The notes under the pieces were generated by a model that did no database searches, was not told the origin of the DNA, and was given only the letters and a program-made list of their open reading frames with translations. This document shows positions 18,943-26,937 of a DNA stretch of 64,000 nt, piece by piece; position 1 is the stretch's first letter, and each line of letters opens with the position of its first letter. Source of the stretch: Acidobacteriota bacterium (lineage in GTDB: Bacteria > Acidobacteriota > Terriglobia > Terriglobales > Acidobacteriaceae); contig JARLGJ010000022.1 in the NCBI GenBank assembly GCA_031296105.1, positions 1 to 64,000 of the forward strand, in the 5' to 3' direction. The position numbers were made by a program, and so were the translations under genes.

Positions 18943-19467
18943 ATGCACATTGATGAGGAACTGGCGGGCGCAGCGTGCCTCCTGCGCGCCTTGCGGACGG
19001 AAGACCTGACGCCCCTGGCCGGGTTCGCCAATAATCCCCGCGTAGCCGCTTACCTGCGCGACCGCTTTCCCCACCCCTACGGTGAGCAGGACGCGCGGAA
19101 CTTTTTCGATTTCGTCAGCCACTCGCAGGAGGAGTGCGTAGCGGCCATCGTCTGCGGAGAGCAGTTGGCAGGCGTGATCGGGTTGCAATTCCGCACCGAT
19201 ATCGAGCGCTGCTCGGCCGAACTGGGGTACTGGCTGGGCGAGCCTTTCTGGGGGCGTGGACTGGCCACGGCGGCCGTGCGCGCCTTTACCGCCTGGGGCA
19301 TGGCGCGCTTTGAACTGACGAGAGTTTACGCCGAGGTGTTTGCGGAAAACCCCGCCTCGGGCCGGGTGTTGGAAAAAGCCGGCTTCGAAAGGGTGGGCGT
19401 GTTGCGTAAGGCGGCCATCAAAAGGGGACGGCACCACGACTACCTTCTCTACGACCTGACGGCCTGA
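18943..19467 (+). CDS. GNAT family N-acetyltransferase (RimJ/RimL type)
   Basis: 174 residues with the GNAT_3 layout: LLRALRTEDLTPLAGFANNP, GVIGLQFRTDIERCSAELGY, the acetyl-CoA loop PFWGRGLATAAVRAFTAWG, and FAENPASGRVLEKAGFERVG. Such enzymes acetylate protein N-termini, amino acids or small amines; the substrate is unknown here. GGGAG precedes ATG 18943; in-frame ATGs at 18859, 18895 and 18925 are alternatives that add a non-conserved N-terminal stretch. Confidence 0.88.
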   Translation: MHIDEELAGAACLLRALRTEDLTPLAGFANNPRVAAYLRDRFPHPYGEQDARNFFDFVSHSQEECVAAIVCGEQLAGVIGLQFRTDIERCSAELGYWLGEPFWGRGLATAAVRAFTAWGMARFELTRVYAEVFAENPASGRVLEKAGFERVGVLRKAAIKRGRHHDYLLYDLTA

Positions 19468-19819
19468 GGCGCGGGGAACACCAGGCGACAGGTTTTGTGC
19501 CGTGGACAGAGTGAAGGCCGCTGGAGAAGATCACCAGCGGCCTTTGCAATCTGATCACAAGCGCCCCCCGGGAGACGCCCGGTGGCGGGAACCGCCGTCT
19601 GGAGTACTCCACTTCGCCGCGATCACGCTGAGCAATGCCAGCAAACTCTACCCCTCGCAGAGGACGGAAAACGTCGCGGGAGTGACTCGTGAACGGCTAC
19701 CGCCAACCGGCCCGCGCGGGGATAAGAGTTCCTCATGGTATAGTTAGTCCCACTCGCGCCGGCCATAGGTTTTAACGGACATTTGCGGACATTTGCGGCG
19801 AGCGAAAGCGAACGACACG
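19468..19819. other. Intergenic region with a terminator
   Basis: About 350 bp. It holds the terminator at 19514-19545 and then, near 19790, a short GGACATTTGC direct repeat (19778-19787 and 19789-19798) just before the HTH-TPR gene. Nothing else is recognised. Confidence 0.5.
19514..19545 (+). terminator. Intrinsic terminator after the acetyltransferase gene
   Basis: AAGGCCGCTGG and CCAGCGGCCTTT form an 11-bp stem with a 9-nt loop and a short T run, about 45 bp after the acetyltransferase stop codon. Confidence 0.8.
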
Positions 19820-21199
19820 ATGAACGCCTCCGGCAAGCAGCGGTTGGATTCGTGGAAAGAGATTGCCGCATTTTTTGGCCGCGATGAACGGACAGTTCGT
19901 CGCTGGGAGAAGGAACGCGCCCTTCCGGTGCATCGAATGCCCGGTAAGGCTCGTGGCTCGGTATATGCGTTTCCGGAAGAGCTGTCACGCTGGCTGCAAT
20001 CGGCACCTCTAAGTTCTCCGGGCGAGGTTGGCGACGAGCTTTCCGGCTTGGAGCCTCCGGGAGAGTTTGAGGCGGACGCGCCTGCTTTTGTCCGGTGGCC
20101 ACGCTGGCTGCTGGCGGCGGTGCTGGTGGTCTTGCTGCTGGCGGCCGTCTGGGGAGTGCGCCGCGTGCGGGAGCACAGCCGGCCGGGCGAACCGGGTTCC
20201 GCCGCCAATTCCATCCGGGACAAGGTTTCCGCCGACCCTCAGGCGGAAGACCTCTATCTGAAAGGCCGTTACGAGTGGAACAAGCGCACACCGGAGAGCC
20301 TGAACCGGGCGGTGGAGCTGTTTAACCAGGCGATTGCGCGCGACCCGAGGTTTGCCCAGGCGTATGCCGGGTTGGCCGAGAGCTACAACCTTCTGCGCGA
20401 GTACTCATCCATGCCGGCACCGGAGGCCTACTCGAATTCCCTGACTGCGGCGCGTCAGGCGTTGGAACTGGATCCGTCGCTGCCGGAAGCGCATCGCGCG
20501 CTGGCTTTTGCCCTGTTCAACTGGGAGTGGGATCTGCCGGGGAGCGAGCGGGAGTTCCGACGGGCGCTGGAATTGAATCCTTCCGATGCCGTGGCCCACC
20601 ACTGGTACGCCACCTCTCTGCTGATGTCGGGCCGCACGGCGGATGCCCTGTCGCAGATTGAACTGGCGCGCCAGCTTGATCCGAGTTCGGCGGCCATTGC
20701 GGCCGATCGCGCGCTGATTCTCGCCAGGAACGGACAGCGCGGGGAAGCGATGAAGCTGCTGCGCCAGATCGAAACAACCGATCCCAATTTCCGTTCTCCA
20801 CACTGGTATCTGGCGTGCCTCGGCCTGGACGCGGGCGACATTCCCGAGTATTTGCGCGAAGCAAAGGTTGCCGCCGGATTGTCCCGGAACGCAACGCAAC
20901 TCGATATCCTGAACCAGGAGGAAAAAGCCTACCGGCAGGGCGGCGAAGCGGCAATGTGGCAGGCCACGCTTAAGGTGCAAAAGGACCTGTATGCTCGCGA
21001 CCGGATGGACGCCTACGACCTGGCCGTCACCTGCGAGCGGGGGAAGGATCGCGCCGGGGCCATGCACTACCTGACTCTTTCCTTCGAGCAGCACGACCCG
21101 CGCTTCATTGGCGTGCTCAGCGAAGAGCCGTTTACAGGAATGCGCGGCGATGCGGCCTTCCGCAGTTTGCTGAAGCGCGCACATTTGCCATTGCCTTAG
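19820..21199 (+). CDS. Helix-turn-helix / single membrane helix / TPR protein
   Basis: 459 residues in three parts. Residues about 5-55 form a MerR/excisionase-like DNA-binding motif (SWKEIAAFFGRDERTVRRWE, then RALPVHRMPGKARGSVYAF). A single membrane helix follows (RWLLAAVLVVLLLAAVWGV, about 95-115). The rest is TPR-like helical repeats (AVELFNQAIARDPRFAQAYA, AALELNPSDAVAHHWYA-like units). This layout is common in Acidobacteriota and suggests a membrane-bound one-component regulator with a periplasmic sensor. ATG 19820 begins the HTH part. It faces the porin gene; control of it is possible but unproven. Confidence 0.8.
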   Translation: MNASGKQRLDSWKEIAAFFGRDERTVRRWEKERALPVHRMPGKARGSVYAFPEELSRWLQSAPLSSPGEVGDELSGLEPPGEFEADAPAFVRWPRWLLAAVLVVLLLAAVWGVRRVREHSRPGEPGSAANSIRDKVSADPQAEDLYLKGRYEWNKRTPESLNRAVELFNQAIARDPRFAQAYAGLAESYNLLREYSSMPAPEAYSNSLTAARQALELDPSLPEAHRALAFALFNWEWDLPGSEREFRRALELNPSDAVAHHWYATSLLMSGRTADALSQIELARQLDPSSAAIAADRALILARNGQRGEAMKLLRQIETTDPNFRSPHWYLACLGLDAGDIPEYLREAKVAAGLSRNATQLDILNQEEKAYRQGGEAAMWQATLKVQKDLYARDRMDAYDLAVTCERGKDRAGAMHYLTLSFEQHDPRFIGVLSEEPFTGMRGDAAFRSLLKRAHLPLP

Positions 21200-21580
21200 C
21201 CCGCGGGGTGGTGGGAATGACCATGCGCAACGCCGCCGAAGGCCCGTGATTCCGCATTGATCCCAATATAAATTTGATACCTGCTATCCAGAATTTTTAT
21301 CGCTGCGCAATCGGCGATGCGATCCCTGTTGCGGAAAAACATGTAAAACCCCTTGGTTTTATGGATTTTCATGGGATTTTCATGGGAGCGCAATCTGGGG
21401 GGCAAAGCCGCTAGAACTGGTTCGGGATGCGATACAACCAATTCTTATCGGGACAATAAATAAAAGGAATTGGAATGGCGTGTTAAGCACAGATACTCTC
21501 GCTCAACGATATTTCACAAAGAGCAGTACACATGTAACGGGCCCTTTGCATCACTGAAATCTATTTTGGGAGAAAGTCTA
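21200..21580. other. AT-richer intergenic region before the porin gene
   Basis: About 380 bp, noticeably lower in G+C than its surroundings, so probably the promoter region of the porin gene. It includes a tandem repeat of GGATTTTCATGG (21363-21385). No gene or known RNA is recognised. Confidence 0.5.
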
Positions 21581-22918
21581 TTGGCTACGGGACGCCTCAT
21601 CTTGAAGGCGCTGGGAAGTGTATTCCTCGCGTGCGCTTTGTCTGTATCTCTGATGGCACAAACCACGGACACGGACAAAAAACTTGCCGACCTTGAAAAG
21701 CAACTGGAAGCCCTGCGCGCTCAGATTCAGGAGCTGAAGGCTGCTTCCGCACCTGCACCCGCAGCCGCGCCCGCTCCCGCAGCGACCACGGCGGCGGCAG
21801 CTCCGGCGGCCGCGCCTGCCGCGCCTCCGGCCAATCCCCTGGCGGGCATCACCAGTGTGCTGGGCGGAGTAAACCTGACGGGACTGGTGGACGCCTATTA
21901 CACGTATAACGCGAACCATCCCAAATCCCTTGGGTATCCTGGTGTGACTTATAACTCGACGACTCCGTTCAACGGCGTGGGCGGGCAGATCGGGTTGAAC
22001 CTTTTGGAACTGCAGTTGGACAAGCCGGTGGACAAGAGTTCGCCGCTGGGCTTCCGCACGGCCTTCGGCTGGGGCCAGGCGATCAACGCCATGAACAACA
22101 CCGGCTCGGATCTGGCCAGCGGCGCGTCGGGCGCCTCGCAATACCTGAAGGAAGCCTACTTCTCGGTGTATGCGCCGGTGGGCAAGGGCCTGCAGATCGA
22201 CGCCGGCAAGTTTGTGACCCCGGCGGGCGTGGAAGTGGTGGAGAGCAACCAGAACTGGAACTACACGCGTGGCTTGCTGTTCTACTACGCCATTCCGTAT
22301 TACCATTACGGCGCTCGCGCCAAGTACACCTTCAACGACAAGTGGACCGCGACCGCGTTCCTGGTGAACGGCTGGAACAACGTGATTGCCAGCAACAGCG
22401 GCAAGACCGGAGGTTTGAGCCTGGCCTGGACGCCGAACAAGAAGTGGTCCATTACCGAAAACTACCTGGGCGGCCCGCGCGACATCGCGATGAACGGCAA
22501 CAACACCGACTGGAACCATCTCTTCGATACGGTCGCCACCTACACGCCAACGGCGAAACTCTCGCTGGCCGGCGAACTCGATTACGACCTGCAGGAACTG
22601 ACCAGCAAGACTCATGCGGATTACACCGGTCTGGCTCTGTTTGCCAAGTACCAGATCAGCCCGGCGGTGGCGTATGCCGCCCGCTATGAGTACTTCAACG
22701 ATCACGACGGGCTGGGCACGCTGGTGACCGGCGGCCAGCACCTGAACGAACTTACCCTGACGGCCGAACGCAAGGTGTACGGCCATATGTTGACCCGTCT
22801 GGAATACCGTCACGATCAGTCCAACAAGGACTTCTTCTACTACGGCCAGACGAGCAGCAGCAAGCATCAGGACACGGCCACGCTGGGCCTGATCTACGTA
22901 ATCGAACCGGCGAACTAA
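21581..22918 (+). CDS. Outer-membrane beta-barrel porin (OmpL/BBP2-like)
   Basis: 445 residues if started at TTG 21581, which has GGGAGAAAG upstream and begins a signal peptide (LILKALGSVFLACALSVSLM). A short coiled coil (KKLADLEKQLEALRAQIQEL) and an Ala/Pro linker lead to a beta-barrel with alternating aromatic strands, opening with VNLTGLVDAYYTYNANHPKS and LEKAYFSVYAPVGKGLQIDA-like strands. It resembles the putative beta-barrel porin-2 family. The coiled coil may trimerise or bind peptidoglycan. A stem-loop separates it from the permease gene, which suggests paired expression for nitrogen or amino-acid uptake. Confidence 0.82.
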   Translation: MATGRLILKALGSVFLACALSVSLMAQTTDTDKKLADLEKQLEALRAQIQELKAASAPAPAAAPAPAATTAAAAPAAAPAAPPANPLAGITSVLGGVNLTGLVDAYYTYNANHPKSLGYPGVTYNSTTPFNGVGGQIGLNLLELQLDKPVDKSSPLGFRTAFGWGQAINAMNNTGSDLASGASGASQYLKEAYFSVYAPVGKGLQIDAGKFVTPAGVEVVESNQNWNYTRGLLFYYAIPYYHYGARAKYTFNDKWTATAFLVNGWNNVIASNSGKTGGLSLAWTPNKKWSITENYLGGPRDIAMNGNNTDWNHLFDTVATYTPTAKLSLAGELDYDLQELTSKTHADYTGLALFAKYQISPAVAYAARYEYFNDHDGLGTLVTGGQHLNELTLTAERKVYGHMLTRLEYRHDQSNKDFFYYGQTSSSKHQDTATLGLIYVIEPAN

Positions 22919-22956
22919 ATCCTGCGGCGGCCCTGAGGGCTGCTCTTGTCGGCGAG

Positions 22957-23000
22957 TTGGGTTGCGCCGGACCTTTGCAAAGGGGGCCGGCGCAGCCCAA
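22957..23000 (+). terminator. Strong intercistronic stem-loop
   Basis: TTGGGTTGCGCCGG (22957-22970) pairs with CCGGCGCAGCCCAA (22987-23000) with one G-U wobble around a 16-nt loop. There is no T run, so it may act as a partial terminator, attenuator or mRNA-stabilising hairpin between porin and permease. Confidence 0.6.
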
Positions 23001-23041
23001 ACGTCAACCTTTCAGCGGTGTATTACAGCGAGGAGATTCCC

Positions 23042-24841
23042 ATGGCGACACCCCCTGCCACGAACGTTGAAATGCAAAAGACATTGGGCCTGACCGGCTT
23101 GACGATGAATGCAATGGCACTCATCGCGCCGGGTGCATTCCTCTGGCTCACGTTCTACATTCAGGCCACCACCGGCAGCACGGCTCCGTCCATGTGGATG
23201 GGCATTGTGCTGGCTCTGCTGCTCTGTCTTGCGACGGCCGTCTGTTACGCGGAAATGGCCAAGCTCTACCCCGGCACCGGCAGCTCCTACTACTTCGCGG
23301 AACAGTCCTTCCTGAATCACGACAAAGTCTGGCGCTACGCGCGCATTTCCAAGTTCATTGTCGGCTGGGGCTCGCACCTCTATTACTGGATCTATCCCGG
23401 CGTGATGGTGGGCACCATGGGCCTGCTGTGCGGCTACATCGCCGGCACTCTGTGGCCCAACTTCATGAGCGCGTCGAACCCCGGACCGGTCTTCATGATG
23501 GTCGTGGCCGTGGTCTTCTCCTTCCTGATCGCCTACATTGCGCACCGCGGCGTGAACGGCTCGACGGCCATCAACATCGGCATTAACGTCATTCAGATTT
23601 CGGCTCTCGTGGTCTTTGCCTTGCTGGCGCTGGGCTATCGCACCAACCATCCGGCGGGCAGCCACGGACGCCAGTTTGACTCGGTCTCCGGCGCCAGCTA
23701 CGACTACGAATTCGCCACCACGACCACCACGGTCAACGGCCAGGCGACCGACACCATTGTGCGCGACACTAACCAGGTGCCGCAGCCGAAGATGGACGCC
23801 GCCGGCAAGCCGGTGCCGCTTATCGTCGCCTATCCGACCAGCGACGCTTCGGGCAACTTCCTGACCCACGAAAAAGCGAAGTCGGTCATCAGCCCGCACA
23901 AGTTCAGCTGGGTCTTCCTGCAGGCCACGGTGGCCATTCTGATCCTGGTGGGCTTTGAGTCGGTGACGGCCATGGGCGGCGAGGCCAAGAACGCCAAGCG
24001 CGACGTGCCCATCGCGGTCATCGTCTCGCTGCTGGTGCAGGGCTGCTTCTGCTACCTGTTTGAGTATTTCGCGGCCAACTACTTCCTCAGTAATGGATAC
24101 ACGATGCAGAGCGCGGCAGGTTCGGCGGCACCGATCGGCGACATGATGGTTCTGGTGGGCGACTCGTTGTTCGGCGCCGGCCGCGGCCGCATCTTCATGC
24201 TGGTGGAAGCCTTCACCGTGTTCCTGGCGCTGATCGGCACCACCCTGAGCTGCATGAACACGGGCGCTCGCGTAACCTACGCCATGGGCAAGGACCGCGA
24301 AGTTCCCGAGCACTTTGGCATGTTGCATGGGCAGAACCTGACGCCGCACCGCGCCATCTGGACGCTGGCAGTGATCGCCGCCGTGGTGGGCTGCGTTGCG
24401 GTCATCATGCCCTTCGGCGATGCCGGCGCTCCGGCGGACTCGGTCATTTCAGCTCTGCCGCACGGCTTCTGGTCGAGCTTCGGCTATACCACGCATGACA
24501 AAATGGCGGCGATGCCCAACTCGCTGCTGACGGTGACGCTGGCCTCCAACTTCGGCACCTTCCTGCTCTACGCGTTGAGCTGCATCACCTGCATGGTTGC
24601 GTTCCACAAGCACGCGAGCTTCAGCCTGGTGCGTCACCTGCTGATTCCGCTCTTTGGATTGCTAGCGAACCTGGCCTGCATGTTGACCTACCTGGTGGGT
24701 CCGTTCCTGGGCATTGGCACCAAAATGGAGCCGCTGCTGGCGCTGGGACTGGCCGTGGTGTGGGGCATTTACGGCGCGGTGTACTTCGTCGTTTCGTCGA
24801 AGGCCACCGGACGCACCACGCTGGTTACGTCGCGCGGTTAA
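23042..24841 (+). CDS. APC superfamily amino-acid/polyamine permease
   Basis: 599 residues with about 12 membrane segments; a cytoplasmic-membrane secondary transporter for amino acids or amines. The first segments show the APC pattern TLGLTGLTMNAMALIAPGAF and AVCYAEMAKLYPGTGSSYYF; later GFESVTAMGGEAKNAKRDVP is a conserved loop. A large polar insert lies between helices near residues 205-290, longer than in most APC members. GAGGAG precedes ATG 23042. It follows the porin gene, so outer- and inner-membrane steps may be linked. The substrate is not determined. Confidence 0.88.
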   Translation: MATPPATNVEMQKTLGLTGLTMNAMALIAPGAFLWLTFYIQATTGSTAPSMWMGIVLALLLCLATAVCYAEMAKLYPGTGSSYYFAEQSFLNHDKVWRYARISKFIVGWGSHLYYWIYPGVMVGTMGLLCGYIAGTLWPNFMSASNPGPVFMMVVAVVFSFLIAYIAHRGVNGSTAINIGINVIQISALVVFALLALGYRTNHPAGSHGRQFDSVSGASYDYEFATTTTTVNGQATDTIVRDTNQVPQPKMDAAGKPVPLIVAYPTSDASGNFLTHEKAKSVISPHKFSWVFLQATVAILILVGFESVTAMGGEAKNAKRDVPIAVIVSLLVQGCFCYLFEYFAANYFLSNGYTMQSAAGSAAPIGDMMVLVGDSLFGAGRGRIFMLVEAFTVFLALIGTTLSCMNTGARVTYAMGKDREVPEHFGMLHGQNLTPHRAIWTLAVIAAVVGCVAVIMPFGDAGAPADSVISALPHGFWSSFGYTTHDKMAAMPNSLLTVTLASNFGTFLLYALSCITCMVAFHKHASFSLVRHLLIPLFGLLANLACMLTYLVGPFLGIGTKMEPLLALGLAVVWGIYGAVYFVVSSKATGRTTLVTSRG

Positions 24842-24952
24842 CCCCGGGCGTTGCCAAACGATTGGGGATGCGGGCGGTGAACCAGCCGCCTGCATCTTCG
24901 TGCGTCAGCACTTTCTTCTGTCTGCCGAATGTGGCGCGGAGAATGGGGAACG

Positions 24953-25726
24953 ATGCTGGAGATTGAATTTGCCGGGGCCACCGACTGTGGTCCCGTGCGT
25001 CCGCATAACGAAGATTTCATCGGCCACCTGGAGCCGGGAAGCGAGGCTCAGCTCCGGTTGCGCGGCTGGCTGTTTGCCGTGGCCGACGGCGTAGGCGGCT
25101 CGGACCGCGGCGAAGTGGCCAGCCGCATGACCGTGGAGACGCTCCTTGCCGAGTATGCGGAGCCGGGCAAGTCGGCGGAGCCGCCGGCGGCGCGTCTGGA
25201 GCACGCCATCCAGACGGCAAACACCGCGGTGTATGAAGAAGGGCACGGCGCCATTGCTTCCACCGTTGTGAGCTGCGCGCTGCGTTACGATCGCGCGATT
25301 GTGGCGCACGTGGGAGACTCGCGCTGCTACCTGCTGCGCAATGGCCGCGCGCGGGTGTTGACGCGCGACCACACGCTGGCCAACGAGCAGGCGCGGCTGG
25401 GATTCGCCATGGCTCCCAAAAACGTGCTGAGCCGCTCCATTGGCACTCATCTTTTCGTCAGTGTCGAGGTCAACGAGTTCGAGGTGCGGCGCGGCGACAT
25501 GCTGCTGCTGTGCTCCGACGGGCTGCACGGCGCGATTACAGCCGAGAGCCTGACGCAGACGGCGTCCCAGGCCGCTCCCGGCCATTTGCAAGACGCGGTG
25601 CGCGAGTTGATTGCCGTTGCGAACCACAGTGACGGCGGTGATAATGTGAGCGTTCAGCTGATCCGTATCAAAAGCGTGGAGGCCGTGGGCATGTATCGCG
25701 GCCGTCCTTACCGGCTGCACGGTTAA
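24953..25726 (+). CDS. PP2C-type protein serine/threonine phosphatase
   Basis: 257 residues, cytosolic, Mn2+/Mg2+-dependent. All PPM motifs are present: GPVRPHNEDF, LFAVADGVGGSDRGEVAS, AIVAHVGDSRCYLLRNGRA, LLLCSDGLHGAIT and GGDNVSVQLIRI. It probably reverses the action of the kinase encoded 33 bp downstream. ATG 24953 is preferred; an ATG at 24929 would add eight residues. In several other bacteria these two activities occur as one fused phosphatase/kinase polypeptide; here they are separate genes. Confidence 0.93.
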   Translation: MLEIEFAGATDCGPVRPHNEDFIGHLEPGSEAQLRLRGWLFAVADGVGGSDRGEVASRMTVETLLAEYAEPGKSAEPPAARLEHAIQTANTAVYEEGHGAIASTVVSCALRYDRAIVAHVGDSRCYLLRNGRARVLTRDHTLANEQARLGFAMAPKNVLSRSIGTHLFVSVEVNEFEVRRGDMLLLCSDGLHGAITAESLTQTASQAAPGHLQDAVRELIAVANHSDGGDNVSVQLIRIKSVEAVGMYRGRPYRLHG

Positions 25727-25759
25727 AGCGATTCCATCTTCCGAGGCCCGTTCGAACTT

Positions 25760-26728
25760 ATGATCACCGTACACGCCGGCGAAAAACTCGACCACTACCT
25801 GATCAACCGCCTGGTGGCGCGCAGCGGCATGGCGTCCATTTGGGATGCCACCGACGAGCGCGACGGAACGCATGTCGCCATCAAGATTCCGCACCCGGAG
25901 ATGGAGTGCGATCCAATTTTCTTCGAACGCTTTCAGCGCGAGGAAGACATCGGCAAAAAGCTCGATCATCCCGGCGTGATGAAGGTCTATGACAATCCCC
26001 GGCGCAAAGACCTGTACATCGTCATGGAATGGGTGGGAGGACGTGGGCTGCGCCAGGTGATTCAGGAGTCCGGCAAGATGCCGGCCGGCCGCGCCACGCA
26101 CATCGTGATGCAGATCTGCAAGGCGCTCGATCATATCCACGGCAACGGCGTGATTCATCGCGACCTGAAGCCGGAAAACATCATGATCGACGAGGCAGAC
26201 AACATCAAGATCATCGACTTCGGCATCTCGGCCAATCTGGGGGCGCGGCGCATCACCTTCGCCAAGTTGACGGATACGATGGGCACGCCGGACTACATCT
26301 CTCCCGAGCAGGTGCAGGGTGGCCGCGGCGACGCGCGCAGCGACGTGTACGCCGTTGGCGTGATGCTGTACGAGATGCTGACCGGGACGGTGCCGTTCAC
26401 GGGATCGAATCCGTTCGTCATCATGAACAACCGTCTGCTGAACAATCCAATTCCGCCGCGCGAGGTGAATCCGGAGATTACGCCGCAGATGCAGGAGGTG
26501 CTGTATCGCGCGCTGGAACGCACGCCGGCCAAGCGCTACCGCAGCGCCCGGGACTTTGCGCGCGACCTGGAGCACCTGGACGACGTGGTGCCCAAGGACC
26601 GTCCCGAGATGCACGACTGGCAGCGGCAAAAGAATCCCTGGGTGCGGCAGGTGCTGCTGTACGTGGCGCTGGCGTTGATTCCAATCGTTATTTTTGCGGG
26701 GCTGTATTGGGTGGCCAAACACACGTAG
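25760..26728 (+). CDS. Membrane-anchored Ser/Thr protein kinase with atypical glycine loop
   Basis: 322 residues. Kinase motifs: Lys42 in VAIKIPHPE, HRDLKPEN (133-140, catalytic Asp135), DFG (153-155), GTPDYISPEQV and SDVYAVGVMLYEMLTG. The glycine-rich loop reads VARSGMASIWDA, with Ala and Ser where GxGxxG kinases have Gly, so nucleotide binding may be unusual although the catalytic residues are intact. A single membrane helix (VLLYVALALIPIVIFAGLYW) ends the protein, so the kinase domain is cytosolic. Forms a phospho-switch with the PP2C gene; the Amt-like protein downstream is a possible target. Confidence 0.9.
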   Translation: MITVHAGEKLDHYLINRLVARSGMASIWDATDERDGTHVAIKIPHPEMECDPIFFERFQREEDIGKKLDHPGVMKVYDNPRRKDLYIVMEWVGGRGLRQVIQESGKMPAGRATHIVMQICKALDHIHGNGVIHRDLKPENIMIDEADNIKIIDFGISANLGARRITFAKLTDTMGTPDYISPEQVQGGRGDARSDVYAVGVMLYEMLTGTVPFTGSNPFVIMNNRLLNNPIPPREVNPEITPQMQEVLYRALERTPAKRYRSARDFARDLEHLDDVVPKDRPEMHDWQRQKNPWVRQVLLYVALALIPIVIFAGLYWVAKHT

Positions 26729-26760
26729 AACGGAAGCAACATCGAAATGGAGCATTGGCA

Positions 26761-26937
26761 ATGAAATTTGCGGGCCTGTTTCTGTTGACATCGGGATTCC
26801 TCCTGATGGCCTGCGCCTGCTTTCTATTGAAGGGCGGCGCGGCGCAGGCAGTATTTGCCGCCGTGGCCTTTGTGATGCAACTGGTGGGCCTGGGACTGGC
26901 CTGCCGCGGGCACTACGTTTCCTATGAGGGGCAGTGA
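26761..26937 (+). CDS. Mini membrane protein (58 residues)
   Basis: Starts MKFAGLFLLTSGFLLMACAC and has two predicted membrane segments (about 5-24 and 28-48), ending GHYVSYEGQ. ATG 26761 follows GGAGC at suitable distance, and its TGA overlaps the ATG of the Amt-like gene by one base. The packing in a kinase-Amt operon supports it being real. It could be an accessory subunit of the transporter. Not recognised from any family. Confidence 0.7.
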   Translation: MKFAGLFLLTSGFLLMACACFLLKGGAAQAVFAAVAFVMQLVGLGLACRGHYVSYEGQ

